The translations under genes and the position numbers were made by a program. A DNA stretch of 64,000 nucleotides from Winogradskya humida (GTDB taxonomy: Bacteria; Actinomycetota; Actinomycetes; Mycobacteriales; Micromonosporaceae), in contig NZ_BOMN01000010.1 of NCBI RefSeq assembly GCF_016862215.1, forward strand, positions 124,001 through 188,000, in the 5' to 3' direction. A model generated the notes under the pieces. The model did not search any database. It saw only the letters and a list, made by a program, of their open reading frames with translations, and was not told the DNA's origin. Below are positions 42,621-51,592 of the stretch, one piece after another; position 1 is the stretch's first letter; every line of letters begins with the position of its first letter.

Positions 42621-42944
42621 ATGTCTGATCCACTTCGGGAACCGACGTTCCTGATCCTCACCGCCCTCGTCGATGAGCCCCTGCACGGTTACGGGCTCAT
42701 CGCCGAGGTGGACCGCCTCTCCGAGGGGCGCGTCTCGCTGCGGCCCGGCACCCTCTACGGCGCCCTCGACCGCCTCACCGATGACGGGTTCGTGGCCCGC
42801 GACCGCGAGGAGGTGGTCGACGGGCGCCTGCGCCGCTACTACCGGCTCACCCCCGGCGGCGAGGGCGCCCTCCGTGCCGAAACCGAACGCATGCGCCGGC
42901 ACGTCGAAACGGCAACCCTGCGACTTCAGGGGCGTACGGCGTGA
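42621..42944 (+). CDS. PadR-family transcriptional regulator
   Basis: A 107-aa winged-helix repressor: EPTFLILTALVDEPLHGYGLIAEV at the N-terminus, LRPGTLYGALDRLTDDGFVARD recognition helix and wing, and the RRYYRLTPGGEGALRAE strand-helix. PadR proteins sense small lipophilic or phenolic ligands and usually control an adjacent gene. Here its stop overlaps (GTGA) the start of a membrane protein, which is the likely target. Confidence 0.92.
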   Translation: MSDPLREPTFLILTALVDEPLHGYGLIAEVDRLSEGRVSLRPGTLYGALDRLTDDGFVARDREEVVDGRLRRYYRLTPGGEGALRAETERMRRHVETATLRLQGRTA

Positions 42945-43975
42945 GCGACCCCTACTACCGCCTGCTGTTCGCCTATCCGCGGCGTTACCGTCGCGAGCGC
43001 GGCCGGGAACTCGTCGACATGTACCGCGAGCTTTCCGGTGACCGCCGCCGCCCGACCGTGTCCGAGGCCGCCGACCTGATCGTGGGTGGCATCCGGGAAC
43101 GCGTGCGAGCCGTGGGACTGGGTGGCCTGTCCCGCGCGGTGCCGGCCGCGTCCGTGTTCACGCTCGCCGCGCTGACCGGGCTGTCGGTCTACTACCTGCT
43201 CGTCTTCGAGCTCCACCCGGCCGGCGGGGAGTCGTTCGGCCCGTTCGCGAGCATCTACGTCTGCGCGTACCTGGGCTGGCTGGTCACCGCGGTCACCGCC
43301 GCCGTCGTTCCAGGCCGCCTCGCCCGCACGTCGGCCGCCGTGACCCTTGCCCTGCTCGCCGGTGCGATCGCCCTGCGCTTCGTCGGGGGCCCGTGGAACA
43401 CCCTCCACCTGTACATGGGGCTGCCGCTGGCGGTGCTCGGCGTGATCACCCTGGCGCTGCCCGCCGCCACGTCGTGGACGGCCCGGATGGCCCCGCTCGC
43501 CGTCGCTGCGGCCACCGTCTTCACCGTTGTCGTCCGGCCGCCGCTCGGCTCGGATGGTCCGGCCATGATGGGAACCCTGTGGGAACCCGGCGCCGGCACC
43601 TACGGCATGTGCTGCTCCTACGAGGTGCCGTCTTCCTACCCGCTGCACCTGGCAGCCATCGCACTGCTCATCGCGGGTGTGACCGCGGCGCTGTTCCACG
43701 CGTGGCGCGGCAGCTCCCGCGGCGCCTGGACGCTGCTGGTGCTGGCCACACCGATCGCGGCCCTGGCCACGATGTGGCTCTCCGAGGTGGAACCGTTCCG
43801 ATCGGTCTCCTCCCGCTTCACCGGCTGGAACGAGATCACCGTGTGCATCGCCGGCATCCTCGGCATCCTGCTCGCCGCCGTCGGTCTGCCCGCCGCGGTT
43901 GTCCTCCTCACGGCCGCCCGCCGGATCACATCGGCTATTTCGTCGTTCAGGAAAGCTCGCTCCAGAAGCGCATGA
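42941..43975 (+). CDS. PadR-coupled multi-pass membrane protein
   Basis: A 344-aa protein of unknown function. A cytosolic N-terminus (YYRLLFAYPRRYRRERGRELVDMYREL) resembles the leader region found in membrane proteins next to padR genes. About seven to eight TM helices follow. A Cys-pair (GMCCSYEV) lies in an external loop. Translation is coupled to padR (GTGA overlap). The 3' end overlaps the convergent M50 gene by 29 bp. Confidence 0.8.
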   Translation: MSDPYYRLLFAYPRRYRRERGRELVDMYRELSGDRRRPTVSEAADLIVGGIRERVRAVGLGGLSRAVPAASVFTLAALTGLSVYYLLVFELHPAGGESFGPFASIYVCAYLGWLVTAVTAAVVPGRLARTSAAVTLALLAGAIALRFVGGPWNTLHLYMGLPLAVLGVITLALPAATSWTARMAPLAVAAATVFTVVVRPPLGSDGPAMMGTLWEPGAGTYGMCCSYEVPSSYPLHLAAIALLIAGVTAALFHAWRGSSRGAWTLLVLATPIAALATMWLSEVEPFRSVSSRFTGWNEITVCIAGILGILLAAVGLPAAVVLLTAARRITSAISSFRKARSRSA

Positions 43976-44765
43976 AGTAGAGGCCGAGCTGGCCCAGGTC
44001 GTCGGGGATCCCGATGAGACCGGCGAGCCAGTTCACCGCGGTGAAGAACCAGACGTTGATGCGGGACTGCCAGAGCAGGACGAAGAGCAGCAGGAAACCG
44101 TACGGAGCGAAGAGGTTGTAGGCACGCTGATAGGGCGCGCTGAGCCAGGGCTGGACGATGTTGCCGCCGTCCAGCCCCGGGACCGGGAGGAAGTTGAGCA
44201 GGCTCGCCGTCACCTGCAGGAAGGCAAGGGCTGCCAGGGCGACCCAGAACGCCGCGTGCGGGCTGGTCGTGCCGTCGGCGTAGATCGCGATGCCGTCGCC
44301 GCCACCGAGGGCGAACGGGATCGCGAGCAGCAGGGCGAAGACCACATTGGTGAGTGGCCCGGCCGCGCTGATCAGGGAATCCTTGACCTTGCTGTTGATG
44401 TGGGCGTGGTCGACCCAGACCGCGCCGCCGGGCAGGCCGATGCCGCCGAGGATCACCGCGATCAGCGGCAGCACGATCGACAGGACCGGGTGGGTGTATT
44501 TCAGCGGGTTGAGACGCAGGTAGCCGCGCTCGGCGACGCCCAGGTCGCCGGAGAAATACGCGACGATGGCGTGGGCGTACTCATGGAGACAGAGCGAGAA
44601 CACCCACCCGGACACGACGAACAGGAAGACGTCGACGCGGACGTTGCCGAACCCGGTCCAGGTCATCCAGGCGCTGACCGCGACGACGGCCAGGATGCCG
44701 ACGAAGACCGGACTCGGAACGAAGGCGCTGCGCGGGGTCCCGCGACTGAGTTGGAAGCTGCTCAC
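43947..44765 (-). CDS. Site-2 protease family (M50) metalloprotease
   Basis: A 272-aa membrane zinc protease with HEYAH (H61, E62, H65) inside a TM helix and the third ligand in NFLPVPGLDGG. About six TM helices. It belongs to the compact Rip-like/SpoIVFB-like group that cleaves TM substrates; the substrate is unknown. GTG 44765 overlaps the stop of the upstream 65-aa gene, so the two are translationally coupled. It is convergent with the PadR-linked membrane protein. Confidence 0.9.
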   Translation of the reverse strand: MSSFQLSRGTPRSAFVPSPVFVGILAVVAVSAWMTWTGFGNVRVDVFLFVVSGWVFSLCLHEYAHAIVAYFSGDLGVAERGYLRLNPLKYTHPVLSIVLPLIAVILGGIGLPGGAVWVDHAHINSKVKDSLISAAGPLTNVVFALLLAIPFALGGGDGIAIYADGTTSPHAAFWVALAALAFLQVTASLLNFLPVPGLDGGNIVQPWLSAPYQRAYNLFAPYGFLLLFVLLWQSRINVWFFTAVNWLAGLIGIPDDLGQLGLYFMRFWSELS

Positions 44766-44959
44766 TCTGCCGGCAGCAGACTCATCTTGTAGTCGACCCG
44801 GTCATCCTCGACCAGGGTGACCTGGGCGACCCCGGCGGCGGCCAGCTCGCGCCAGGCCTGCCCGATCCAGGACTCTGCGTCGGCCTGGCTGCTGAACGTC
44901 TCGGCCGGGCCCGTGACAGGCTGCCCGTCGACGCCCTCGTACCGCCAACTCCACGGCAT
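44762..44959 (-). CDS. Conserved small actinobacterial protein
   Basis: A 65-aa protein beginning MPWSWRYEGVDGQPV, with an SQADAESWIGQAWRELAAAGV helix and a final strand VTLVEDDRVDYKMSLLPAE. No TM helix. It resembles short proteins often found beside cobalamin genes in actinomycetes (impression, not tested). GAGGAGGG lies upstream of the ATG. Stop overlaps the M50 start. Confidence 0.78.
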   Translation of the reverse strand: MPWSWRYEGVDGQPVTGPAETFSSQADAESWIGQAWRELAAAGVAQVTLVEDDRVDYKMSLLPAE

Positions 44960-45044
44960 GCGGTCGCCCTCCTCGATGTCTGAACGTGCGTGAGGTCCAC
45001 CCTACGGGGTGTCTACGACACCGTCTGTCCGGGCGCGCCAGCCC

Positions 45045-45080
45045 TGTGGACAACCCCGCGGGCCCGGGCAGTTATCCACA
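45045..45080. promoter_or_regulatory. Inverted pair of DnaA boxes
   Basis: TGTGGACAA (45045-45053; reverse complement TTGTCCACA) faces TTATCCACA (45072-45080), both perfect DnaA-box consensus forms, 18 bp apart. GGGCGCGC and GCGCGCC form an outer dyad. The pair lies upstream of cobUT, outside any gene. Confidence 0.7.
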
Positions 45081-45120
45081 AGCGCGCCGGGTCGGCCCGC
45101 ACGGGGCAGGACGACGGATC

Positions 45121-45126
45121 TAAGGT
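45121..45126 (+). promoter_or_regulatory. TANNNT box before cobUT
   Basis: TAAGGT ends 7 nt before ATG 45134; probable leaderless start. Confidence 0.45.
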
Positions 45127-45133
45127 ACGGGGC

Positions 45134-47038
45134 ATGTCTGGTGACGGGTGGAGTTCGGTCCTGGTGCTCGGCGGGATCCGATCGGGCAAGTCCGCGTTCG
45201 CCGAGGCGCTGGTCGCGGGGGCCGCCTCGGTGCGTTACATCGCTACGGCGGTGGGTGGTGAGGACGATCCCGAGTGGCGTGGCCGCATCGAGGCGCATCA
45301 GCGCCGCCGCCCGCAGTCATGGACGACGGAGGAGACCGGCGCCGACCCGGCCCGGCTGACGGCCGTGCTGACCGAGGCGAAACCGGACGACACGCTGCTC
45401 GTCGACGACCTCGGCGGATGGGTGGCCTCGCTGCTCGACCCGGCCCTGCAGCCCAACGACGACGTGGCGACCGTCACCGCGCTGGCCGAGGCGGTTCGCG
45501 CGTGCGCGGCGCGCGTGGTCGTGGTCAGCCCGGAGGTCGGTCTGTCGCTGGTGCCGCAGACGCCGCTGGGTCGCGCCTTCGCCGACGCTCTCGGCACCGC
45601 CAACCAGGCCCTCGCCGACGCCTGCGACCGGGTCGTCCTGGTCGTCGCGGGCCGCCCCGCCTGGTTGAAGACCGGCGCCGACCAGCCCGGCATCATCACC
45701 GACGTCCAGGCCGACAACGCGACAGCGACCGAGCCCGCACGAGCCGGCGCAGCACCGGCCACAGCGGGCCCGGCCGCACCAGCCTCAGCGGTCCCAGCCG
45801 CACCGGGCCCAGCCGCACCGGCCACAGCCGGCGCAGCCGCAGCTCAGGTGACCGCCGCGACGGCGGCACAGCCGCTCACGGCCGTCAGCACGGCGACGAC
45901 CGCCACGGTGGTGCAGGCCCAGCCCTCAGCCGACGACGAGGGCGGCGAGATCCCGGTCATCCAGGCCGGCATGGACCTCCCCCTGCCCGACAGCGACGCG
46001 GGCCCCGACGCCCGTGACCGCCTCGCCCGCCTCGACCTTCCGGGCGCGGGTGTGGGCGTGCTGGTCGAGGCCATCGAGTTCGCCGCGGCCACCCAGGGCA
46101 CGGCCATCCCCCGCCCCTGGGGCCCGGTGCGCGTCCTGCTCATCGACGGCCGCCACACCGGTGGCGGTGCCGCAGGGGCCGATCCCGCCGAGTCGGATCG
46201 CCGCGCGGCGCAGGCCGAGGCCGGTGAGGGAGCCCTCGCGCGACTCGCCGCGAGTGCCGACGCGGACATCGCCGTGGTTCGCGTGGCGGAGTCCGGGGCC
46301 ATGGAGGACGGCCCGGTGCTGGACGAGGACGCGGTCGACGCGGCCCTGCGCCAGGGCTGGCGGCTCGCCGAGGCGGCGGTCGTCGACGGCCGCGAGGCTC
46401 TCATCATCGCCTCCTGCGGCGCCGGCACGGACGCCGCAGCCGCAGCCGTCCTCGCCGCGACGACGGGTGCCGAGCCGGTGGCCGTGCTCCCCCGGGTGCT
46501 GGCGCCCGGCGGCTTCTACGACGACGAGGCGTGGATGAAGCGCTGCGCCGCGGTCCGGGACGCGATGCACCGGATCCGGCAGGAGCCCCGCGGCGCGAAG
46601 GACATCCTGGCCCAGCTGGGCGGCGCCGACCTGGCCGTGGCGACGGGCGCCCTGCTCGGCGCCGCCTCCCACCGGATCCCGGTCCTGGTGGACGGCCCGC
46701 TCGGCATCGCAGCCGGCCTGGTGGCCCGCGACCTCGCCGCGCAGAGCCGCCACTGGTGCCTGCTCGCCGACGCGGGCACACACCAACTGGTCCGCCAGGG
46801 CGCGGACGTGCTCGGCCTGACCCCGGTTCTGGAGCTCGGCCTCGACCTCGGCGAGGGCGCCAACGCACTGGCCGCCCTCCCACTGCTGCGCACGTCGATC
46901 GCCCTCGCCGCGGCACTGCCCGTGCACCCCGCACTGCTCGACGCCGCCCCGGAATACGACGACGACACCACCGACGCCGAGGACGACGCCGAGTTCATCG
47001 AGCCCGAACCGGACGGCCCCGGCCCCGCCAGTGCCTGA
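45134..47038 (+). CDS. cobUT: Fused CobU-CobT: adenosylcobinamide kinase/guanylyltransferase and DMB phosphoribosyltransferase
   Basis: Late cobalamin (nucleotide loop) assembly. The 634-aa protein begins with a CobU domain (about 1-195): P-loop VLGGIRSGKSAFAEAL and LVDDLGGWVASLL. A Pro/Ala/Thr linker follows (about 196-290). The C-terminal CobT domain (about 300-625) has VLLIDGRHTGGG, ASCGAGTDAAAAAVLA, DGPLGIAAGLVA and the catalytic Glu in LELGLDLGEGANAL. The fusion would couple GDP-cobinamide and alpha-ribazole phosphate formation. cobS follows after a repeat region. ATG 45134 chosen since the CobU P-loop then starts near residue 11. Confidence 0.9.
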   Translation: MSGDGWSSVLVLGGIRSGKSAFAEALVAGAASVRYIATAVGGEDDPEWRGRIEAHQRRRPQSWTTEETGADPARLTAVLTEAKPDDTLLVDDLGGWVASLLDPALQPNDDVATVTALAEAVRACAARVVVVSPEVGLSLVPQTPLGRAFADALGTANQALADACDRVVLVVAGRPAWLKTGADQPGIITDVQADNATATEPARAGAAPATAGPAAPASAVPAAPGPAAPATAGAAAAQVTAATAAQPLTAVSTATTATVVQAQPSADDEGGEIPVIQAGMDLPLPDSDAGPDARDRLARLDLPGAGVGVLVEAIEFAAATQGTAIPRPWGPVRVLLIDGRHTGGGAAGADPAESDRRAAQAEAGEGALARLAASADADIAVVRVAESGAMEDGPVLDEDAVDAALRQGWRLAEAAVVDGREALIIASCGAGTDAAAAAVLAATTGAEPVAVLPRVLAPGGFYDDEAWMKRCAAVRDAMHRIRQEPRGAKDILAQLGGADLAVATGALLGAASHRIPVLVDGPLGIAAGLVARDLAAQSRHWCLLADAGTHQLVRQGADVLGLTPVLELGLDLGEGANALAALPLLRTSIALAAALPVHPALLDAAPEYDDDTTDAEDDAEFIEPEPDGPGPASA

Positions 47039-47349
47039 CAGTGCCCGGGCGGCGGTCACGGCGCTGCCCGGTCCGACCCGACGGGTGACCAACACGCTGC
47101 CAGACTCGGGCGGCGGCTCAGCACGGGCGGCGGGCATGACGCAGATCGACTCAGCCCGAGCCGCGAGCACGACGCTGCCTGACCGGGCCCAGGCGACGAG
47201 CATGACGCTGCCTGACTGGACCCGGGCGGCGACCACCGGGCTGCCAGACTTGGCACGGGCGGCGGCTCAGCACGGGCGGCGGGCGTGACGCAGATCGACT
47301 TGGCGCGAGCGGCGAGCACGACGCTGACGGCTCAGCACGGGCGGCGGGC
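47031..47349 (+). repeat. Degenerate 33-45 bp repeats between cobUT and cobS
   Basis: No gene is supported here. Units such as GACTCAGCCCGAGCCGCGAG and CACGACGCTGCCTGAC recur; in frame they read D-S-A-R-A-A-x-T-T-L-P-D. The pattern matches the first codons of cobS (M-M-L-L-D-S-V-R-L-A-V-T-T-L), and GGGCGGCGGGC before the cobS ATG also recurs before two copies. The array looks like decayed duplications of the cobS 5' end. An open frame 47031-47288 reads through it. Confidence 0.75.
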
Positions 47350-48117
47350 ATGATGCTGCTCGACTCGGTCCGGCTGGCGGTGACGACGCTGACGGTGCTG
47401 CCGGTTCGGGCGGGCCGGATCGATCGGCGGACGGCGGCCGGGGCGATGAGCCTCGCGCCTCTGATCGGCGCCCTGCTCGGACTGGTGCTGGGCGGTCTGC
47501 ACGCGCTCCTGCCGCAGACCCTGCTGGGCGCCGCGCTGACCGTCACCGCGGGCGTCCTGCTGACCAGGGGCCTGCACCTCGACGGTCTGGCCGACTCGGT
47601 GGACGCCCTGGGCTCCTACCAAAAAGGCCCCAAAGCCCTAGAAATCATGAAAAAAGCCGACATCGGCCCATTCGGCGTGGCGGCAATCGTCCTGATCCTG
47701 CTCCTGCAAGCAGCCGCACTCACCGGTCAGCCGGACCTCGCGCGCTCGCTCACCGGGCATTCGGTCAACATCTGGGCAATCGTGACAGCCTGGGCAACCG
47801 GCCGCCTCGGCATCAGCATCGCCTGCCGCAAAGGCGTCCCGGCAGCCCGCCCCGAAGGCCTGGGCGCCCTGGCAGCAGGCACAGTCCCCTACCCGGTCAT
47901 AGCCAGCGCGGCACTCCTGATCGCCGCGCTGGCCACAGCAGCGGTCCCCGGCATCCCCTGGGCGGGCCCAGCAGTCGTAGCAGCGGTCATAGCCGCGACA
48001 TTCCTGCTGCTCAGACACGCGACCACACGCTTCGGCGGCATCACCGGCGACGTCCTGGGCGCAACGACAGAACTGGCGACGACCGCAACGATCGTCGCCC
48101 TAGCCCTGGCGTCCTGA
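47350..48117 (+). CDS. cobS: Adenosylcobinamide-GDP ribazoletransferase
   Basis: Joins GDP-cobinamide with alpha-ribazole (phosphate) to finish cobalamin. The 255-aa membrane protein has family motifs TTLTVLPVRAGRIDRRTA, RGLHLDGLADSVDALGSYQKG with metal-binding Asp residues, and RFGGITGDVLGATTEL near the C-terminus. About six TM helices. It lies downstream of cobUT after a repeat region; the ATG is preceded by GGGCGGCGGGC, not a good Shine-Dalgarno. Confidence 0.94.
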   Translation: MMLLDSVRLAVTTLTVLPVRAGRIDRRTAAGAMSLAPLIGALLGLVLGGLHALLPQTLLGAALTVTAGVLLTRGLHLDGLADSVDALGSYQKGPKALEIMKKADIGPFGVAAIVLILLLQAAALTGQPDLARSLTGHSVNIWAIVTAWATGRLGISIACRKGVPAARPEGLGALAAGTVPYPVIASAALLIAALATAAVPGIPWAGPAVVAAVIAATFLLLRHATTRFGGITGDVLGATTELATTATIVALALAS

Positions 48118-48128
48118 CAAAACGCGAA

Positions 48129-49223
48129 TCAGCGAACCGAGGTCTGCACGAACGGCGGCTTCACGACCTTGGCCTCGATCCGCCGGCCCCGCACGTCGAT
48201 CTCGACGAGATCCCCGTCAGCGACCCCGGCCGCGCTGTCCAGCAGCGCCAGCGCGATCCCGACCTTCTTCGTGGGCGAGAACGTGCCGCTCGTGGTTTCG
48301 CCGATCAGCGTGCTCCCCGCGTACACCTGCATGTGACCCCGCGGGATGCCGCGACCGGTCAACTCAAGGCCTCGCAGTGACCGCCCGGGCCCTGCGGCCT
48401 TCTCTGCGACCAGCGCGTCGCGGCCCCAGAATGCCGGCTTCGACCACCCGACAGCCCACCCGGACCGCGCCTGGACCGGCGTGATGTCCAGCGACAGCTC
48501 CTGCCCGTGCAGCGGGTAGCCCATCTCCGTGCGCAAGGTGTCCCGCGCGCCGAGCCCGCACGGCCGGACCCCGGCAGCGACCAGCGCGTCCCAGACCTGT
48601 ACGGCGTCGTTCCACGGTACGACCAGCTCGTACCCGGTCTCCCCCGTGTACCCCGTCCGGCACACGATCAGCGACACGCCGTCCAGCGTTGTCGTCGAGA
48701 AGGACATGTAGTCGTGCTCGACCGGCAACCCGAGTGCCTTGACCGTCGCGGGCGAATCGGGGCCCTGCACGGCGAGCACGGCCCAGTCGCGGTGCTCGTC
48801 GGTGACGGTGATGCCGGCGGGGGCGGCTGCGGCGAGGCGGCGGACGACCTCGGCGGTGTTCGCGGCGTTCGGGATCAGGAAAACTTCGTCAGGAGAAATC
48901 AGGTAGGCGATGAGGTCGTCGACCACGCCGCCGGACGCGTCGTCGCAGCAGAGGGTGTACTGCGCTTTGCCGGGCTCGATCCGGGCCAGATCGTTGGTCA
49001 GGCAGGCGTTGACGAAGTCCGCCGCGCCCGGGCCGGAAACGCGGGCTTTGCCCAGGTGGGAGACATCGAAGACACCCACGGCGTCGCGGACGGCGGCGTG
49101 CTCGCGCAGGACTCCGCCGCCTGCGTACTCCAGGGGCATGTCCCACCCTCCGAAGGAGGCGAACTTGGCTCCGAGGGCGGTGTGGCGCTCGTGCAGCGGC
49201 GAGCGAAGCAGGTCGTCGGACAT
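48129..49223 (-). CDS. gcvT: Glycine cleavage system T protein (aminomethyltransferase)
   Basis: Transfers the methylene group from lipoyl-bound aminomethyl to tetrahydrofolate. The 364-aa protein shows [50 protein letters not shown] and [21 protein letters not shown], then [13 protein letters not shown] 49223 chosen; TAAGTT ends 7 nt upstream, so the transcript may be leaderless. gcvP and gcvH are not nearby. It is divergent from pepA, with 142 nt between. Confidence 0.95.
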   Translation of the reverse strand: MSDDLLRSPLHERHTALGAKFASFGGWDMPLEYAGGGVLREHAAVRDAVGVFDVSHLGKARVSGPGAADFVNACLTNDLARIEPGKAQYTLCCDDASGGVVDDLIAYLISPDEVFLIPNAANTAEVVRRLAAAAPAGITVTDEHRDWAVLAVQGPDSPATVKALGLPVEHDYMSFSTTTLDGVSLIVCRTGYTGETGYELVVPWNDAVQVWDALVAAGVRPCGLGARDTLRTEMGYPLHGQELSLDITPVQARSGWAVGWSKPAFWGRDALVAEKAAGPGRSLRGLELTGRGIPRGHMQVYAGSTLIGETTSGTFSPTKKVGIALALLDSAAGVADGDLVEIDVRGRRIEAKVVKPPFVQTSVR

Positions 49224-49365
49224 GAGTGGCAACTTACCCGTGACCTTGCATGTGGTTAGCATCGGCGGGACACCACCGCCGTCCGGCGCGACCCGCACCG
49301 GACGGACCACGCCGCCGGGACGTCCCACGAGTCAGCCCCGGCCCAGCGATCGCGGAGAGCCTCGA

Positions 49366-50916
49366 GTGACCCACCCCGCCCCCTCATTGAGCCTGGCCGA
49401 CGGCGACCCCGCCGAGCTGGCCGTCGACGCCCTGGTCATCGGGTTGCACAGCCAGCCCGACGAGGGCGGCACGCTGCTGCCCGCGGCCGGTGCCGAAAGC
49501 ATCGCCGCCGCCTTCGACGGCAAGCTGACCGCGACCCTGGCCCTTCTCGGCGCCACCGGCGCCCCCGGCGAGGTGACGAAGCTCGCCACACTGGGCACCG
49601 TCGCCGCGCCGCTGATCGTCGCCGTCGGCCTCGGCGACGAACCTTCCGGTTCCGCACCGGCCACCGAGACGCTGCGCCGGGGAACGGGTGCCGCCGTCCG
49701 CGCACTCGCCGGCAGCGAGACCGTGGCCCTGGCGCTTCCCGTCCCCGACGACGCGGACGCGCCCGGCGTGCTGCGCGCGATCCTGGAGGGCGCGCTGCTC
49801 GGCGGTTACCGGTTCGCCGGTTACAAGACCAAGCCGCAGCCGAACCGCCGCGAGCCGGTGAAGTCCCTGCAGGTCACCGTCGCCGACGCGAAGGACGACG
49901 CCGCGCTCGCCGAGGTGACCCGCGCCGAGGCCGTCGCCAAGGCGGTCCGGCTGACCCGCGACTGGGTCAACATGGCCCCCAACGAGCTGCGCCCGCCGAG
50001 CTTCGCCGACGCCGTCGCGGCTGCCGCGCAAGGCACCGGCCTCGAGGTGGAGGTCCTCGACTTCGACCAGCTCAAGGCGGGTGGCTATGGCGGCATCGTG
50101 GCCGTCGGCCAGGGCTCCGAAGCGCCGCCGCGACTGGTCAAGCTCTCCTACACGCCGCAGGGCGTCGAGAACCCCAAGCGTGTCGCACTGGTCGGCAAGG
50201 GCATCACCTTCGACACCGGCGGCATCAGCATCAAGCCGTCCGCCGGCATGTGGGAGATGAAGTCCGACATGGCCGGCGCCGCCGCGGTGGGCGCCACCCT
50301 GCTCGCGGTCGCAGCGCTCAAGCCGGACGTCGCGGTCAGCGGCTACCTGGCGATCGCCGAGAACATGCCGTCGGGCACCGCCTACCGCCCGGGCGACGTC
50401 ATCACGATGTTCAACGGCAAGCGCGTCGAGGTCCTCAACACCGACGCCGAGGGCCGCATGGTCCTGGCCGACGGCATCGCGCGCGCCATCGCCGACGGCA
50501 CGGACTACCTCTTCGAGACGTCCACGCTGACCGGTGGCCAGATCATCTCCCTCGGCAAGCGCATCGCCGGCATCATGGGCGACCCTGACACCTGCGAGCG
50601 GGTCAAGGTCGCGGGCGACAAGGTCGGCGAGCCGGCCTGGCCGATGCCGCTGCCCGACGACGTCCGCAAGGGCATGGACTCGGACATCGCCGACATCAGC
50701 CAGACCAACGCGAACATGGACCGCGCCGGCCACATGCTCCAGGGCGGCGTCTTCCTCCGCGAGTTCGTCACCGAGGGCCTCCCCTGGGCCCACATCGACA
50801 TCGCGGGCCCGAGCTACCACACCGGCGAGCCCACCGGCTACTGGACGAAGGGCGGCACGGGCGTCCCGGTCCGCACGCTCCTCGCCCTGATCGACGACAT
50901 CGCGGCCAACGGCTGA
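49366..50916 (+). CDS. pepA: Leucyl aminopeptidase (M17)
   Basis: Cytosolic hexameric zinc/manganese aminopeptidase. The 516-aa protein has the metal-binding core: VGKGITFDTGGISIKPSAGM, MKSDMAGAAAV and the signature NTDAEGRMVLADGI; Lys and Arg active-site residues are present. The N-terminal macro-like domain spans about 1-165. GTG 49366 behind GGAGAG is used as start because it yields MTHPAPSLSLADG. In M. tuberculosis PepB lies in the same neighbourhood. A strong terminator follows. Confidence 0.95.
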   Translation: MTHPAPSLSLADGDPAELAVDALVIGLHSQPDEGGTLLPAAGAESIAAAFDGKLTATLALLGATGAPGEVTKLATLGTVAAPLIVAVGLGDEPSGSAPATETLRRGTGAAVRALAGSETVALALPVPDDADAPGVLRAILEGALLGGYRFAGYKTKPQPNRREPVKSLQVTVADAKDDAALAEVTRAEAVAKAVRLTRDWVNMAPNELRPPSFADAVAAAAQGTGLEVEVLDFDQLKAGGYGGIVAVGQGSEAPPRLVKLSYTPQGVENPKRVALVGKGITFDTGGISIKPSAGMWEMKSDMAGAAAVGATLLAVAALKPDVAVSGYLAIAENMPSGTAYRPGDVITMFNGKRVEVLNTDAEGRMVLADGIARAIADGTDYLFETSTLTGGQIISLGKRIAGIMGDPDTCERVKVAGDKVGEPAWPMPLPDDVRKGMDSDIADISQTNANMDRAGHMLQGGVFLREFVTEGLPWAHIDIAGPSYHTGEPTGYWTKGGTGVPVRTLLALIDDIAANG

Positions 50917-50931
50917 CAAGCTCTGCGAAAG

Positions 50932-50966
50932 GCGCCGCCCGGTTCTGTGCCGGGCGGCGCTTTTTT
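50932..50966 (+). terminator. Rho-independent terminator after pepA
   Basis: Stem GCGCCGCCCGG / CCGGGCGGCGC (perfect, 11 bp), 7-nt loop, followed by TTTTTT. Confidence 0.92.
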
Positions 50967-51133
50967 ATCAGTACGCCCAGCCCCCAGCACCGAGTTCGCC
51001 ACAGCGACGTAGCTGCCGTACCCGGCCTCATCACGCCGCTTCCGGGCTCACATCTGTGGTCCCGCCAAGATCCAGACCACAGACCGCCAAGTGGACGCTG
51101 CCCCGCCACCCCCGCACACGGTGAAATGATCTG

Positions 51134-51559
51134 GTGAGCGACTACCGCCTGAGCGAAGACCCGACCGACCTCGACCTGCCCCGCATCATCGGCTGGCTCA
51201 CCACCGACGCCTACTGGGCCAAGGGCCGCACCCCCGAAACAATCGAACGCGCCTTCGCCAACTCCACCCCCGTCGGCCTCTACACCCCCACCGGCGAACA
51301 GGTAGCCGTAGCCCGAATCATCTCCGACAAGGCCACCTTCACCTGGCTCTGCGACGTCTACGTCGCCCCCACCCACCGAGGCCGGGGCCTGGGAACCACC
51401 ATCGCCACCTGGTCCACCACCTGGGCCGACCGCCACGGCATCAAACGCGTCGTCCTTGCCACCCTGGACGCCCACACCGTCTACGCCAAAGCCGGCTTCA
51501 CCCCCATGGCCCACCCCGAACGCTGGATGGAAATCGACACCCGCCCCCCATTCGCCTAG
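51134..51559 (+). CDS. GNAT-family N-acetyltransferase
   Basis: A 141-aa acetyltransferase with the acetyl-CoA pyrophosphate loop RGRGLGTT after VYVAPTHRG, strands VARIISDKATFTWLCDVYV, and the late motif AKAGFTPM. The N-terminus (LPRIIGWLTTDAYWAKGRTPETIERAF) matches small GNATs annotated as acting on unknown amines. Start GTG with weak upstream signal. It is convergent with tetR with a strong bidirectional hairpin between. Confidence 0.9.
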   Translation: MSDYRLSEDPTDLDLPRIIGWLTTDAYWAKGRTPETIERAFANSTPVGLYTPTGEQVAVARIISDKATFTWLCDVYVAPTHRGRGLGTTIATWSTTWADRHGIKRVVLATLDAHTVYAKAGFTPMAHPERWMEIDTRPPFA

Positions 51560-51587
51560 GGCGCATCTGATCCATCAGATGCGCCCT
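51558..51587. terminator. Bidirectional hairpin between GNAT and tetR genes
   Basis: Perfect 13-bp stem AGGGCGCATCTGA / TCAGATGCGCCCT with TCCA loop, covering the GNAT stop and ending 5 nt before the tetR stop. Confidence 0.82.
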
Positions 51588-51592
51588 GGCGC

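Noticed and set aside
45926..47236. 436-codon minus-strand frame opposite cobUT
   Set aside because: Antisense shadow; CobT motifs are on the plus strand.
47031..47288. 85-codon frame between cobUT and cobS
   Set aside because: It is the repeat array read in one frame, overlaps the cobUT stop, and lacks an independent ribosome site.
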